DNA of 54,293 nt from an uncultured Clostridia bacterium (GTDB lineage Bacteria; Bacillota; Clostridia; Lachnospirales; Anaerotignaceae), in NCBI GenBank assembly GCA_937901125.1, contig CALCGT010000044.1, positions 1 to 54,293 on the forward strand. The letters are read 5' to 3'. Made by a program: the position numbers and the translations under genes. Below are positions 26,696-35,273 of the stretch, piece after piece. The notes under the pieces were generated by a model. The model saw only the letters and a program-made list of their open reading frames with translations, did not search any database and was not told the DNA's origin. How positions within the stretch are numbered: the first letter of the stretch is position 1; the number at the start of each line of letters is the position of its first letter.

Positions 26696-27983
26696 GGAAA
26701 TTCTCCTTACTTCTTCTGATGATACTGTCTCTTTCGGGGCCAACGGAAACATAGGTGATAGGGCATCCGATGGCTTTTTCAATAAAGGTTACATAGTCCT
26801 GTGCCTGTTTCGGCAGGTCTTCCCATGTACGGGCTTTGGAAATATCACATTTCCAGCCGTCAAAATATTCGATGACAGGCTTTGCTTCCCGCAAGGCCAC
26901 AGGGAACGGGAATTCATCTGTCTGTTTCCCATGCATCACATAATGGGTACAAATGGGAATCTTATCCATATAGCTGAGGACATCCAGCTTGGTCAGGGCA
27001 ATTTCCGTTGCATCCTGCACCTCTACACCATATTTCGTTGCCACGATATCTATAGGACCAACACGGCGGGGTCTGCCTGTTTTCGCACCATATTCAAAAC
27101 CGGCTTTCCGCAGTTCTTCCGCTTCTTCCCCGAACATTTCACAAACGAAAGGGCCTTCCCCAACGCAGGTGGAATATGCCTTTACCACGCCAACGATATC
27201 GGAAACATGGGCAGAGGGCAGCCCGGAGCCGATGGGGATATAGGCCGCCGTGGTATTGGAGGATGTGGTATAGGGATAGATGCCATAATCCAGATCTCGC
27301 AGAGAACCCAGCTGGGCTTCGAACAGGATACTCTTTCCTTCTTTCTGAGTTTCTTTCAAAACTGCTGTGGTATCGCAAATAAAAGGTTTGATCTTTTCAC
27401 AATACTCTTCCATCCATTTTTCCAGCATTTCCATGGTATAGGGCTCTGCGCCGTAAACCTTTGTCAGGGTCAGGTTTTTCCATTCCAGCAAGTCTGCCAG
27501 ATGGGCTTTCAGCTCTTCGGGGTAAAATAATTCCCCTGCCAGAATGGTCTTTTTCTGGAATTTATCGGAATAGAAGGGGGCAATGCCCTGCTTGGTAGAG
27601 CCGTATTTTTTATCCTTCAGGCGCTGTTCTTCCAAAGCATCCAACTCCCTATGCCAAGGCAGCAGGATTGACGCTCTGTCGCTGATCTTCAGGTTTTCAG
27701 GGGTCAGAGAAACGCCCTGTTTTACGACCTCCTGCATTTCCACCCAAAGGTTTTCTGGGTCAAGGGCAACGCCATTGCCCAAAATATTGATGACACCATT
27801 TCTGAAAATGCCGGAAGGCAGCAGATGCAGCATAAATTTCCCCTTTTCATTGACGACGGTATGGCCTGCATTGCCGCCGCCCTGGAACCGAACGACTACA
27901 TCATATTTCTCTGTCAGAAGGTCGACCATACGACCTTTCCCTTCGTCCCCCCAGTTGATCCCAACGATTGCACAATTCGACAT
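26685..27983 (-). CDS. purA: Adenylosuccinate synthetase
   Basis: GTP-dependent ligation of aspartate to IMP, first step to AMP. The 432-aa protein has INWGDEGKGRMVDLL (P-loop), GGGNAGHTV, and TKLDVLSYMDKIPIC, with normal length. Start ATG at 27983 follows GAGGAGGGG. It begins 11 bases after purC and overlaps purB, so all three are one operon for the SAICAR-to-AMP branch. Confidence 0.95.
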   Translation of the reverse strand: MSNCAIVGINWGDEGKGRMVDLLTEKYDVVVRFQGGGNAGHTVVNEKGKFMLHLLPSGIFRNGVINILGNGVALDPENLWVEMQEVVKQGVSLTPENLKISDRASILLPWHRELDALEEQRLKDKKYGSTKQGIAPFYSDKFQKKTILAGELFYPEELKAHLADLLEWKNLTLTKVYGAEPYTMEMLEKWMEEYCEKIKPFICDTTAVLKETQKEGKSILFEAQLGSLRDLDYGIYPYTTSSNTTAAYIPIGSGLPSAHVSDIVGVVKAYSTCVGEGPFVCEMFGEEAEELRKAGFEYGAKTGRPRRVGPIDIVATKYGVEVQDATEIALTKLDVLSYMDKIPICTHYVMHGKQTDEFPFPVALREAKPVIEYFDGWKCDISKARTWEDLPKQAQDYVTFIEKAIGCPITYVSVGPERDSIIRRSKENFHEE

Positions 27984-27994
27984 AAAACCCCTCC

Positions 27995-28708
27995 TCAGAT
28001 ATGCTCCAAAAGACGTTTCATTACTTCGCTATAGGCATCCTCTACGCCGCCCAGATCCTGGCGGAATCTGTCCTTATCCAGCTTTTCTCCGGTTTTGGAA
28101 TCCCACAGGCGGCAGGTATCAGGGCTGATCTCGTCCGCCAGCACGATGGTGCCGTCAGCCAGTCTGCCGAATTCCAGCTTGAAATCCACCAATGTCACGC
28201 CACATTCCGCCCAGAATTTTTTCAGTTCCTCATTGATGCCAAAAGCATATTTTTCGATGGTGGCAATTTCCTCTTCCGTTGCCAGCTTCATGGCGATGGC
28301 ATGGGCTTTATTCAGCAGAGGATCGCCCAATTCATCATTTTTATAGGAGAATTCGATGGTAGGTGCATCGAATACCCTGCCTTCTTCCACACCGTATCTC
28401 TTGGAAAAAGAGCCTGCGGCGATATTGCGGACAATGACTTCCAAAGGCACGATGGAGACCTTTTTCACCAACGTCTCTCTGTCGTTCAGTTCCACTACGA
28501 AGTGGGTAGGGATGCTTGCTTTTTCCAGCCTCTGCATCAAAAGATTGCTCATCTTATTATTGATGACCCCCTTCCCTACGATGGTGCCTTTTTTCAGCCC
28601 ATTAAAGGCTGTGGCATCGTCTTTATAAGAAACGATCAAAAATCTTGGGTCATCTGTGCGATAGACCTTTTTCGCTTTTCCTTCGTAAAGCTGCTTCTGT
28701 TTTTCCAT
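27995..28708 (-). CDS. purC: SAICAR synthase
   Basis: ATP-dependent addition of aspartate to CAIR in purine synthesis. The 237-aa product has LYEGKAKKVY at the start, RNIAAGSFSKRYG, LVDFKLEFG and ADEISPDTCRLWD, the standard motifs, and full length. The ATG at 28708 is chosen because GGGAGAGG precedes it; the frame extends to 28780 without a good site. First gene of the operon; its mRNA leader contains a terminator nine bases from the predicted start of transcription. Confidence 0.95.
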   Translation of the reverse strand: MEKQKQLYEGKAKKVYRTDDPRFLIVSYKDDATAFNGLKKGTIVGKGVINNKMSNLLMQRLEKASIPTHFVVELNDRETLVKKVSIVPLEVIVRNIAAGSFSKRYGVEEGRVFDAPTIEFSYKNDELGDPLLNKAHAIAMKLATEEEIATIEKYAFGINEELKKFWAECGVTLVDFKLEFGRLADGTIVLADEISPDTCRLWDSKTGEKLDKDRFRQDLGGVEDAYSEVMKRLLEHI

Positions 28709-28806
28709 TCCAAAACCTCTCCCTTCACGTTCTCTTTCGCATCTGCTGTAGTTTTGACCATTCTCCATAAAATTCTGCATCTATTCAAAAAATCATCCCA
28801 ATTTCT

Positions 28807-28851
28807 AAAAAAAGAGGGCATCTTCCCCATTGAAAACGAGAAAGACGCCCT
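28807..28851 (-). terminator. Promoter-proximal terminator in the purC leader (attenuator)
   Basis: Minus-strand 12-bp stem AGGGCGTCTTTC / GGAAGATGCCCT, followed by T7. The stem begins about nine bases after the start site predicted from the purC promoter. Nothing else on the minus strand lies upstream, so the hairpin must act on the purC transcript. No purine-riboswitch core is visible. Confidence 0.7.
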
Positions 28852-28866
28852 TGCCTTTACGCCTGA

Positions 28867-28895
28867 ACTATACACTACTCAAAGACATTTGTCAA
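28867..28895 (-). promoter_or_regulatory. Promoter of purC-purA-purB
   Basis: TTGACA (28890-28895), 17-base spacer, TATAGT (28867-28872) on the minus strand. Predicted transcription start about 28860. Confidence 0.8.
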
Positions 28896-28953
28896 TAAAT
28901 TTCTATGTCTTCCTTTATAAGAATTCCTGAGACGAGCTATCATTTCTTTTGAA

Positions 28954-28982
28954 TTGACAAAAAATTTATTTAAATATATGCT
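28954..28982 (+). promoter_or_regulatory. Promoter of the ANTAR regulator gene
   Basis: TTGACA (28954-28959), 17-base AT-rich spacer, TATGCT (28977-28982). Divergent from the purC promoter. Confidence 0.7.
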
Positions 28983-29005
28983 AAAAATAACAGAGAAAGG
29001 GAGAG

Positions 29006-29601
29006 ATGGCTTTGAAAGAACGAAAGTATAGTGTCCTTGTAGTATCCTCCGGGGCGACCTTCCATGCCGTCCTGAAATCCTTGCTGCCCCCGGTGACATA
29101 CGAACCCGTCTGTTCTGTTTCCAGTGTACACGAAGCAAAGGATGCCCTGAAAAAGCAGAATTTTGATTTTGTCATTATCAATCCCCCCCTGCCCGATGCT
29201 TCCGGCAAGCGGTTTGCTATTGATGTCTGCGGAAAAAAAGAAACAGTCTTCCTGCTTTTTGTCAAAAATGAACTCCATAAAGAGATTTATGAGGAAGTAG
29301 CAGAACACGGCATCTTCACCCTGTCTAAGCCCACCTCCAAGGCCACCATTTCTCAGGCTCTCAGCTGGATGGTCAAGGCCAGGGAACATCTGCGGAAATT
29401 TGAAAAGGAAACCCTCTCTGAAGCCCTCTCTATGGAAAAAAGATGGAGGAAATCCGCATCATCAATCGGGCGAAATGGCTCCTTATCAACGAAAAAACTA
29501 TGGTTGAGCCAAAGGCTCATCACTATATCGAAAAACAGGCCATGGATCGCTGTCTTTCCAAACGGGAGATTGCAGAAGAAATCATCCAGGCCTATACATA
29601 A
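29006..29601 (+). pseudogene. ANTAR-domain response regulator, frameshifted before the RNA-binding domain
   Basis: The N-terminal 130 residues form a receiver-like domain (VLVVSSGATFHAVLKSLL, FDFVIINPPLPDASG), although the usual phospho-acceptor Asp is replaced by Asn in VIINPPLP. The ANTAR domain (MEEIRIINRAKWLLI, KAHHYIEKQAMDRCLSKREI), which binds paired hairpins to prevent termination, is complete but in the next frame. The break is at GGAAAAAAGATGG (about 29431-29439), where a seventh A would restore EKKMEEIR. Restored, the gene ends at TAA 29599-29601. Deletion in an A run may be sequencing error. The start has AAAGGGAGAG close to ATG. Confidence 0.8.
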
Positions 29602-29631
29602 CCTACGTATTCTAATCCTTTTCTATATAAA

Positions 29632-29668
29632 AAACGGTGTGACTATTTTTGTCGCATCGTTCTTTTTT
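29632..29668 (+). terminator. Terminator of the ANTAR gene
   Basis: AACGGTGTGAC / GTCGCATCGTT, 11 bp with two G-U pairs, followed by CTTTTTT. Confidence 0.8.
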
Positions 29669-29713
29669 ATGGTTTTTTCCCACCACGGCTTCCTGAAATA
29701 TGCGCTTATAGTT

Positions 29714-29751
29714 ACACGTGTCTTGTCACATGAAACAAATTGTGCTATACT
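29714..29751 (+). promoter_or_regulatory. nadABC promoter with overlapping candidate operator
   Basis: TTGTCA (29723-29728), 17-base spacer, TATACT (29746-29751). The 8-base palindrome ACACGTGT (29714-29721) ends two bases before the -35, and TGTC/GACA-like half-sites follow. An NAD-responsive repressor such as NiaR would fit, but I cannot match the motif firmly. Confidence 0.55.
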
Positions 29752-29831
29752 TATAGCCATATTCAAATACCATCCTAAATTAAATAGAAAACAAACAGAA
29801 AGCTATGCCCTTTAGCAGAATCGAGGAAACT

Positions 29832-30737
29832 ATGGATATCAAAGAAGAAATCAGAATCTGGAAAGAAAAAAAGGATGCTGTCATTCTTGCCCATTATTAT
29901 GTTGAACCAGAAGTACAGGAAATTGCCGACTATGTAGGTGATTCTTTTTATCTGAGCAAGATCGCCGCAAATTTGCCCAATCAAATCATCGTTTATTGCG
30001 GCGTTTCCTTTATGGGAGAAAGCGGCTGTCTGCTGAGCCCTACAAAAAAGGTGCTGATGCCCGATGCTGTCGCAGACTGCCCCATGGCTCATATGGTAAC
30101 AAAAGCGGAGGTCGATGAAGCGCGAGCTGCTTATAAAGATCTGGCTGTTGTCTGCTATATCAATTCCACAGCAGAGATCAAGTCCTGGTCCGATGTCAGC
30201 GTGACTTCCGCCAATGCAGTGCAAATCGTAAAAAACCTGCCCAATCAGAACATCCTGTTCATTCCGGACAAAAATCTGGGGCGTTTTGTGGCACAGCAGG
30301 TGCCCGAAAAGAACGTGATGCTGGTAAAAGGCTACTGCCCCATCCACGAAGTTATTTCTCCCGCAGAAATACAGGAATTAAAGGCTGCCCATCCCGATGC
30401 GGAAATTCTGGTACATCCCGAATGTAACGAAGCAGTGACAAAGCTGGCAGATTACATAGGATCTACTTCCGGTATCATTGCCTATGCCGCAAAAAGCAGC
30501 AAAAAAGAATTCATCATCGGTACCGAAGTCGGCGTACGCTATGAACTGGAAAAACAAAATCCTGACAAATCTTTCTATTTTCCCAAAACGACGCCTGTCT
30601 GTCAGGATATGAAGCGCATCACTCTGGAAAAAGTCCTGCATGTTTTGCAGACAGAAGAAAATCAGGCAGCCGTTCTGTCAGAACAGGCAAAGGCAGCCAG
30701 CAGCACATTGACACGGATGCTGGAGCTTGCAAAGTAA
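29832..30737 (+). CDS. nadA: Quinolinate synthase
   Basis: [4Fe-4S] enzyme that condenses iminoaspartate with dihydroxyacetone phosphate to quinolinate. The 301-aa protein starts at the ATG after CGAGGAAACT (the open frame reaches 29805). It has AHYYVEPEVQEIAD, the three cluster cysteines (ESGCLLSP or YCGVS region, HPECNEAV, PVCQDM), and SGIIAYA. Length fits the family. First of three NAD-synthesis genes, 13 bases before nadB. Confidence 0.94.
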   Translation: MDIKEEIRIWKEKKDAVILAHYYVEPEVQEIADYVGDSFYLSKIAANLPNQIIVYCGVSFMGESGCLLSPTKKVLMPDAVADCPMAHMVTKAEVDEARAAYKDLAVVCYINSTAEIKSWSDVSVTSANAVQIVKNLPNQNILFIPDKNLGRFVAQQVPEKNVMLVKGYCPIHEVISPAEIQELKAAHPDAEILVHPECNEAVTKLADYIGSTSGIIAYAAKSSKKEFIIGTEVGVRYELEKQNPDKSFYFPKTTPVCQDMKRITLEKVLHVLQTEENQAAVLSEQAKAASSTLTRMLELAK

Positions 30738-30750
30738 GGAGAAAAAACAC

Positions 30751-31932
30751 ATGACAAAAGAATTACACTATGACACTGTGATCGTAGGGGCAGGTGCCAG
30801 CGGCTTATACGCAGCATTAAAGCTGCCTGCGGAACAAAATATCCTGCTAATCTGTAAAGAGGACCTGGAAAGCTGCGATTCCATGCTGGCCCAGGGCGGC
30901 ATCTGCGTCCTGCGGGATGAAAACGATTATGATGCTTTTTTTGAAGATACCCTGAAAGCCGGTCATTATGAAAACCGCAGGGAAAGCGTTGATATCATGA
31001 TCCGAAACAGCAGAAAGGTGATTGATGACCTGTTGGAATTGGGCGTGGATTTTGACAAGGAAGAGGATGGCAGCCTGAAATATACCAAGGAAGGTGCTCA
31101 TTCCAAGCCTCGTATCTGTTTCCATCAGGATATCACCGGAAAGGAGATCACCGAAACACTTCTGCAACGTGTGAAGGAATGCCCCAATGTGACCATTTTG
31201 GATCACACGGTCATGGAGGATCTTCTGGTGGAAGAAAATGCCTGCCATGGTATCCTTGCAAAAGCAGCCGATGGCAATACCCTGCAGATCCATACAACAG
31301 ATACGATTTTGGCAACAGGGGGCATTGGTGGTCTGTATGAACATTCTACCAACTTCCCCAGTCTGACCGGCGATGGCTTGAAAGTAGCAGAAAAATACGG
31401 CGTTGCACTGGAACATCTGGATTATGTGCAAATCCACCCCACCAGCCTTTATCGGGATGAACCCGGCAGACATTTTCTCATCTCTGAATCTGCCCGCGGT
31501 GAAGGTGCTATCCTTTTAAACAGCAAAGGGGAACGCTTCGTTGACGAATTGCTCCCCAGAGATAAAGTCTCTCAGGCAATCCATGCGGAAATGGAAAAAG
31601 AAGGAAGCAAGCATGTCTGGCTTTCCTTTGCGCCAGTACCGGCGGAAGATATCCAAAACCACTTCCCGAACATCTACAAGACCTGTCTGGAAGCAGGCTA
31701 TGATATCACAAAAGAACCTGTTCCTGTCGTACCTGCCCAGCATTATTTCATGGGCGGCATCCATGTAGACGGCAACTCCAAAACCACAATGGAGCATCTC
31801 TATGCAGTAGGAGAAACCAGCTGCAACGGCGTCCATGGCAAAAACCGACTGGCAAGCAACAGCCTGCTGGAATGTCTTGTATTTGCCGAAAGAGCAGCCC
31901 TGAAGATCGCTGCAGGAAAGGAAGGAAACTGA
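30751..31932 (+). CDS. nadB: L-aspartate oxidase (short form)
   Basis: FAD enzyme that makes iminoaspartate for NadA, using fumarate as acceptor in anaerobes. The 393-aa product has the GAGASGLYAALKL dinucleotide motif, QGGICV, ATGGIGGLYEHSTNF, HPTSL, SESARGEGAIL and a final GKNRLASNSLLECLV. It lacks the long C-terminal helical domain of E. coli NadB, as in many Firmicutes. The ATG at 30751 follows AAGGAG; the frame reaches further upstream into nadA. Second gene of the operon, one base before nadC. Confidence 0.94.
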   Translation: MTKELHYDTVIVGAGASGLYAALKLPAEQNILLICKEDLESCDSMLAQGGICVLRDENDYDAFFEDTLKAGHYENRRESVDIMIRNSRKVIDDLLELGVDFDKEEDGSLKYTKEGAHSKPRICFHQDITGKEITETLLQRVKECPNVTILDHTVMEDLLVEENACHGILAKAADGNTLQIHTTDTILATGGIGGLYEHSTNFPSLTGDGLKVAEKYGVALEHLDYVQIHPTSLYRDEPGRHFLISESARGEGAILLNSKGERFVDELLPRDKVSQAIHAEMEKEGSKHVWLSFAPVPAEDIQNHFPNIYKTCLEAGYDITKEPVPVVPAQHYFMGGIHVDGNSKTTMEHLYAVGETSCNGVHGKNRLASNSLLECLVFAERAALKIAAGKEGN

Positions 31933-31933
31933 T

Positions 31934-32791
31934 ATGATGAACCCCATTACGATGCAGCTTGTTGCAGATAAATATATCCGTCTGGCTCTGGAAGAAGATA
32001 TCAACAGCGAAGATGTTTCCACCAACGCTGTCATGCCGGAATATAAGAAAGGCGAAGTGCAGCTCATTTGTAAAGAAGACGGTATCATTGCCGGTCTGAG
32101 CATATTCGAACGGGTCTTTCATCTGTTAGACCCCAACACAAAAGTAGATTTCTATGTAAAAGATGGAGATGCAGTCAAAAAAGGCCAACATATGGCCACC
32201 GTTACCGGGGATATCCGTGTGCTGCTTTCCGGTGAACGTACAGCCCTGAATTATCTGCAGCGCATGAGCGGCATCACCACCTATACCAATGCCGTTGCCA
32301 AAATGCTGGAAGGTACAAAAACTACCCTTCTGGACACAAGAAAAACCTCTCCCTGCATGAGAATATTTGAAAAATATGCGGTCAAGGTAGGCGGCGGTTC
32401 CAACCATCGCTATAACTTATCCGATGGTGTAATGCTGAAAGATAACCATATCGGCGCAGCCGGCGGCGTAAAAGAAGCCATTGCCGCAGCCAAAGCCTAT
32501 GCCCCCTTCGTCCGCAAGATCGAGGTCGAAGCAGAAACTCTGGATATGGTAAAAGAAGCCGTAGAAGCCGGCGCAGATATCATCATGCTGGATAATATGA
32601 CCCCTGCAGAAATGGCAGAAGCCATCCGTATCATCGACGGCAGGGCGGAAACAGAATGTTCCGGCAACATGACAAAGGAAAATATCGAAACGATCACAGC
32701 ACTGGGGGTAGATTATGTATCCAGCGGTGCCCTTACCCACTCCGCACCCATTCTGGATATCAGCCTGAAGCATCTCCATGCCATCGAATAA
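31934..32791 (+). CDS. nadC: Nicotinate-nucleotide pyrophosphorylase (quinolinate phosphoribosyltransferase)
   Basis: Converts quinolinate and PRPP to nicotinate mononucleotide. The 285-aa protein has RTALNYLQRMSGI, LDTRKTSPCMR, GGSNHRYNLSDGVMLKDNH and VDYVSSGALTHS, all standard. Start ATG at 31934 (another at 31937) follows AGGAAGG, immediately after the nadB stop. With nadA and nadB it completes the aspartate-to-NaMN route. Confidence 0.95.
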   Translation: MMNPITMQLVADKYIRLALEEDINSEDVSTNAVMPEYKKGEVQLICKEDGIIAGLSIFERVFHLLDPNTKVDFYVKDGDAVKKGQHMATVTGDIRVLLSGERTALNYLQRMSGITTYTNAVAKMLEGTKTTLLDTRKTSPCMRIFEKYAVKVGGGSNHRYNLSDGVMLKDNHIGAAGGVKEAIAAAKAYAPFVRKIEVEAETLDMVKEAVEAGADIIMLDNMTPAEMAEAIRIIDGRAETECSGNMTKENIETITALGVDYVSSGALTHSAPILDISLKHLHAIE

Positions 32792-32818
32792 AATACAACA
32801 AAACAAAATGTTCCCCTC

Positions 32819-32849
32819 AAAAAACCACCGGTGTTTCCGGTGGTTTTTT
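32819..32849 (+). terminator. Bidirectional terminator between nadC and the ECF operon
   Basis: AAAACCACCGG / CCGGTGGTTTT perfect 11-bp stem, 5-base loop, T6 on the plus strand and a T-rich tail on the minus strand. Convergent genes end on both sides. Confidence 0.88.
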
Positions 32850-32852
32850 CTG

Positions 32853-35273
32853 CTATTCAACAAGCCCATATTTCACTTTGATCCGATCCAATTTTTCCAG
32901 CATTGGTTCTGCCCCGAACCACAAAAACAGCCACGTTGCAGCCCCCTGCACGCAATCGATGGGAAAGCCCGTCAGATAATAGGCTAAAATCAAATCCCAG
33001 TCAAGCTTGCTTGCAGACATCAATGCTGCCGCTGGGTTCATGATACCCCCATAGATGAAAACAGCGGAAATGGCACCAAATATGCACAAAGACAGACGTG
33101 CCCGCCGCAGCAGGCCTTTCCGAAACAATATGCCTGCTAAAAAACCGATGATGCCCATGGCAAACATCTGCCACGGTGCCCATGGTCCCTGAGAAAAGAG
33201 CATATTGGACACCAGCATAGTCATGGCCCCCACTAGAAAACCGCTTTCGCCGCCAAAGGCCACCCCGGCAATGATGGTAATGGCGATGACAGGCTTGCAT
33301 TGAGGCAGCATGAAAAAAGCCGCCCGTCCTGCCACACCGATGGCGCAAAGCACCGCAAGGACGACCAATTCTCTGGCTTTTGGTTTGCGTCCTTCAAAAA
33401 TCATAAAAAAGGGCAGCATGGTTTCCAGCAGTACCATCAGAGAAATGATATTGTATTTCCTGCTCCCCAAATAATACACACTGATAAACAACGTGAACGG
33501 AATTGCCAATAGGATCAGTCCTGCCGCCGTCACTGTCCGTTTCTGCAGTTTTCGAACTTCTTCTTTCCTGACAGGCAGGATAGTCTTTTCCCTGACAGAT
33601 ATGGTTTGAGGTAAAGGTGGAATATCCTCAGGCAGCTTTGGCAGAGGCGGTAGTTTTCCTCCGCAGGTAGCAATCACATCTTCCGTTGTGATTGCTTCTG
33701 GTAATAGTTCCCTTGCCATGCGATTGGCTGCCGTGGTATAAAAGCTGTTCCCCGAAAAGAATTGACGGGGTGTGGACTTGGTAACGATATTCCCATCGAA
33801 AAATAAACCGCAGCAATGGGCATATGCAGCGCAAAATTCAATATCATGGCTCACCATAATGATGGTCATGCCACGGTGCAGCAGCCCCTGCAGGATCTCC
33901 CCAAACACCTGCTTGAATTCCCCATCCAAGCCCTTTGTCGGTTCATCCAACAGCAGGATATCCGGCTCCAACAGGAGGACCTTCGCCAAAGCCACCCGCT
34001 GCTGTTCCCCGCCAGAAAGATCATAGGGATGTCGTTCCAGCAATTCCGTCAGGCGACAGACCGCTGTCACATAAGCCACCTTTTTTTCCTGCACTTCCAC
34101 AGGCCATTTTCTGCCTCTGCACATTTCGTACAGGTCTTCTTTGACCGTTTTCTTCACGAATAAGGTTTGAGGGTCTTGGGGTAAAACCCCTACAGACCCA
34201 TGGATCTTGAGTTCTCCCCGATTGGGTCTCAGCAATCCGGAGATCAATTTCAAAGAAGTGGTTTTTCCTGTGCCATTTCCCCCCAGCAAAGCTAAAAATT
34301 CTCCTTTTCTGACGGTCAGGCCCAGTCCCTTTACGATATCCTTCCCCTCTTTTTCATAGCGAAACCAAAGTTCCTTTGCTTGCAGCATCACTTCATCAGG
34401 GTATTGATGTTTTCCCTCTTTTAGAAGCTCCCCAAGGGGACGGGTTTCGGCAAAGGCGTGCAGCCATTGCCTGCCCTCGCCCACCGTCACAGGGCAATCC
34501 GCCGCAGTTTCCACCGCTACCCAGATACGCATAGCCGCTGGCATGGACAAAAACATCTGATGCTCCCGATCCTTCAGCTGCTGTCCAACTTCCCTAGGCG
34601 TGCCAATACAAAGCAATCTCCCCCGCTCCATCACTGCCACCCGGCTTGCCAAAGGAAATGCTTCTTCCAGCCGATGCTCCGTCAGCAGGACGGTCGTCCC
34701 CAGTTCCCGATTGATCTTTCCTAAAACTGAAAGAAATTCCGAAGCGGCAATGGGGTCTAATTGACTGGTGGGCTCGTCCAGAATGAGAACGGAAGGCTGC
34801 ATTGCCATGACAGAAGCCAGATTCAACAGCTGCTTTTGTCCCCCGGAAAGCTCCGATACATTTTTATAAAACCAATCTTCAATGCCAAAAAAAGATGCCA
34901 TTTCTGCCACCCGATGGCGAATAACTGCAGTTTCACAGCCCAGACTTTCCAGTCCAAAGGCCAGCTCATGCCAAACCTTATCTGTTACGATCTGATTTTC
35001 CGGCGACTGCTGCACAAAACCAATCTGCTGAGACTGTTTCCTCTGGCTCAGCTGTTCCAAGGGGGTTCCTTCAAAAAAAATGCTTCCTTCTCGGATACCA
35101 TGGGGTGCCAGCACTGTTTTCAGCTGCCGCAGCAAGGTAGATTTCCCACAGCCGGAAGGGCCGCAGAGCACCAGAAATTCCCCCTTATGTATTTGTAGGC
35201 TGAAATCGTCGATAGCTTTGGCAGACTGCTTCGGATAGGAAAAGCTCAGATTTCGTATTTCAAATGCTTCCAT
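32853..35273 (-). CDS. Fused ECF transporter: two ATPases plus S component, probably for corrinoids
   Basis: An 806-aa protein joining three usually separate ECF subunits. ATPase 1 has GPSGCGKST (about 38-46) and signature LSGGQKQL. ATPase 2 has GGNGTGKTT (about 340) and LSGGEQQRV with LLDEPTKGLD. After a Pro-rich linker (about 550-590) comes a membrane domain of about 200 residues with five to six helices, including GRAAFFMLPQCKPVIAITII and a GxxxGFLVGAMTMLVSN-type segment, matching an S component. Only the T subunit is separate; its gene overlaps this start by 28 bases. The ATG at 35273 has GGGAGG. It ends the operon controlled by the cobalamin riboswitch, so B12 or corrinoid import is the best inference. 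Intact lengths of each domain argue against a chance read-through. Confidence 0.88.
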   Translation of the reverse strand: MEAFEIRNLSFSYPKQSAKAIDDFSLQIHKGEFLVLCGPSGCGKSTLLRQLKTVLAPHGIREGSIFFEGTPLEQLSQRKQSQQIGFVQQSPENQIVTDKVWHELAFGLESLGCETAVIRHRVAEMASFFGIEDWFYKNVSELSGGQKQLLNLASVMAMQPSVLILDEPTSQLDPIAASEFLSVLGKINRELGTTVLLTEHRLEEAFPLASRVAVMERGRLLCIGTPREVGQQLKDREHQMFLSMPAAMRIWVAVETAADCPVTVGEGRQWLHAFAETRPLGELLKEGKHQYPDEVMLQAKELWFRYEKEGKDIVKGLGLTVRKGEFLALLGGNGTGKTTSLKLISGLLRPNRGELKIHGSVGVLPQDPQTLFVKKTVKEDLYEMCRGRKWPVEVQEKKVAYVTAVCRLTELLERHPYDLSGGEQQRVALAKVLLLEPDILLLDEPTKGLDGEFKQVFGEILQGLLHRGMTIIMVSHDIEFCAAYAHCCGLFFDGNIVTKSTPRQFFSGNSFYTTAANRMARELLPEAITTEDVIATCGGKLPPLPKLPEDIPPLPQTISVREKTILPVRKEEVRKLQKRTVTAAGLILLAIPFTLFISVYYLGSRKYNIISLMVLLETMLPFFMIFEGRKPKARELVVLAVLCAIGVAGRAAFFMLPQCKPVIAITIIAGVAFGGESGFLVGAMTMLVSNMLFSQGPWAPWQMFAMGIIGFLAGILFRKGLLRRARLSLCIFGAISAVFIYGGIMNPAAALMSASKLDWDLILAYYLTGFPIDCVQGAATWLFLWFGAEPMLEKLDRIKVKYGLVE

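Noticed and set aside
28807..28985. Purine or ZTP riboswitch before purC
   Set aside because: Predicted transcript has only about nine bases before the terminator, and no conserved aptamer core is found on either strand.
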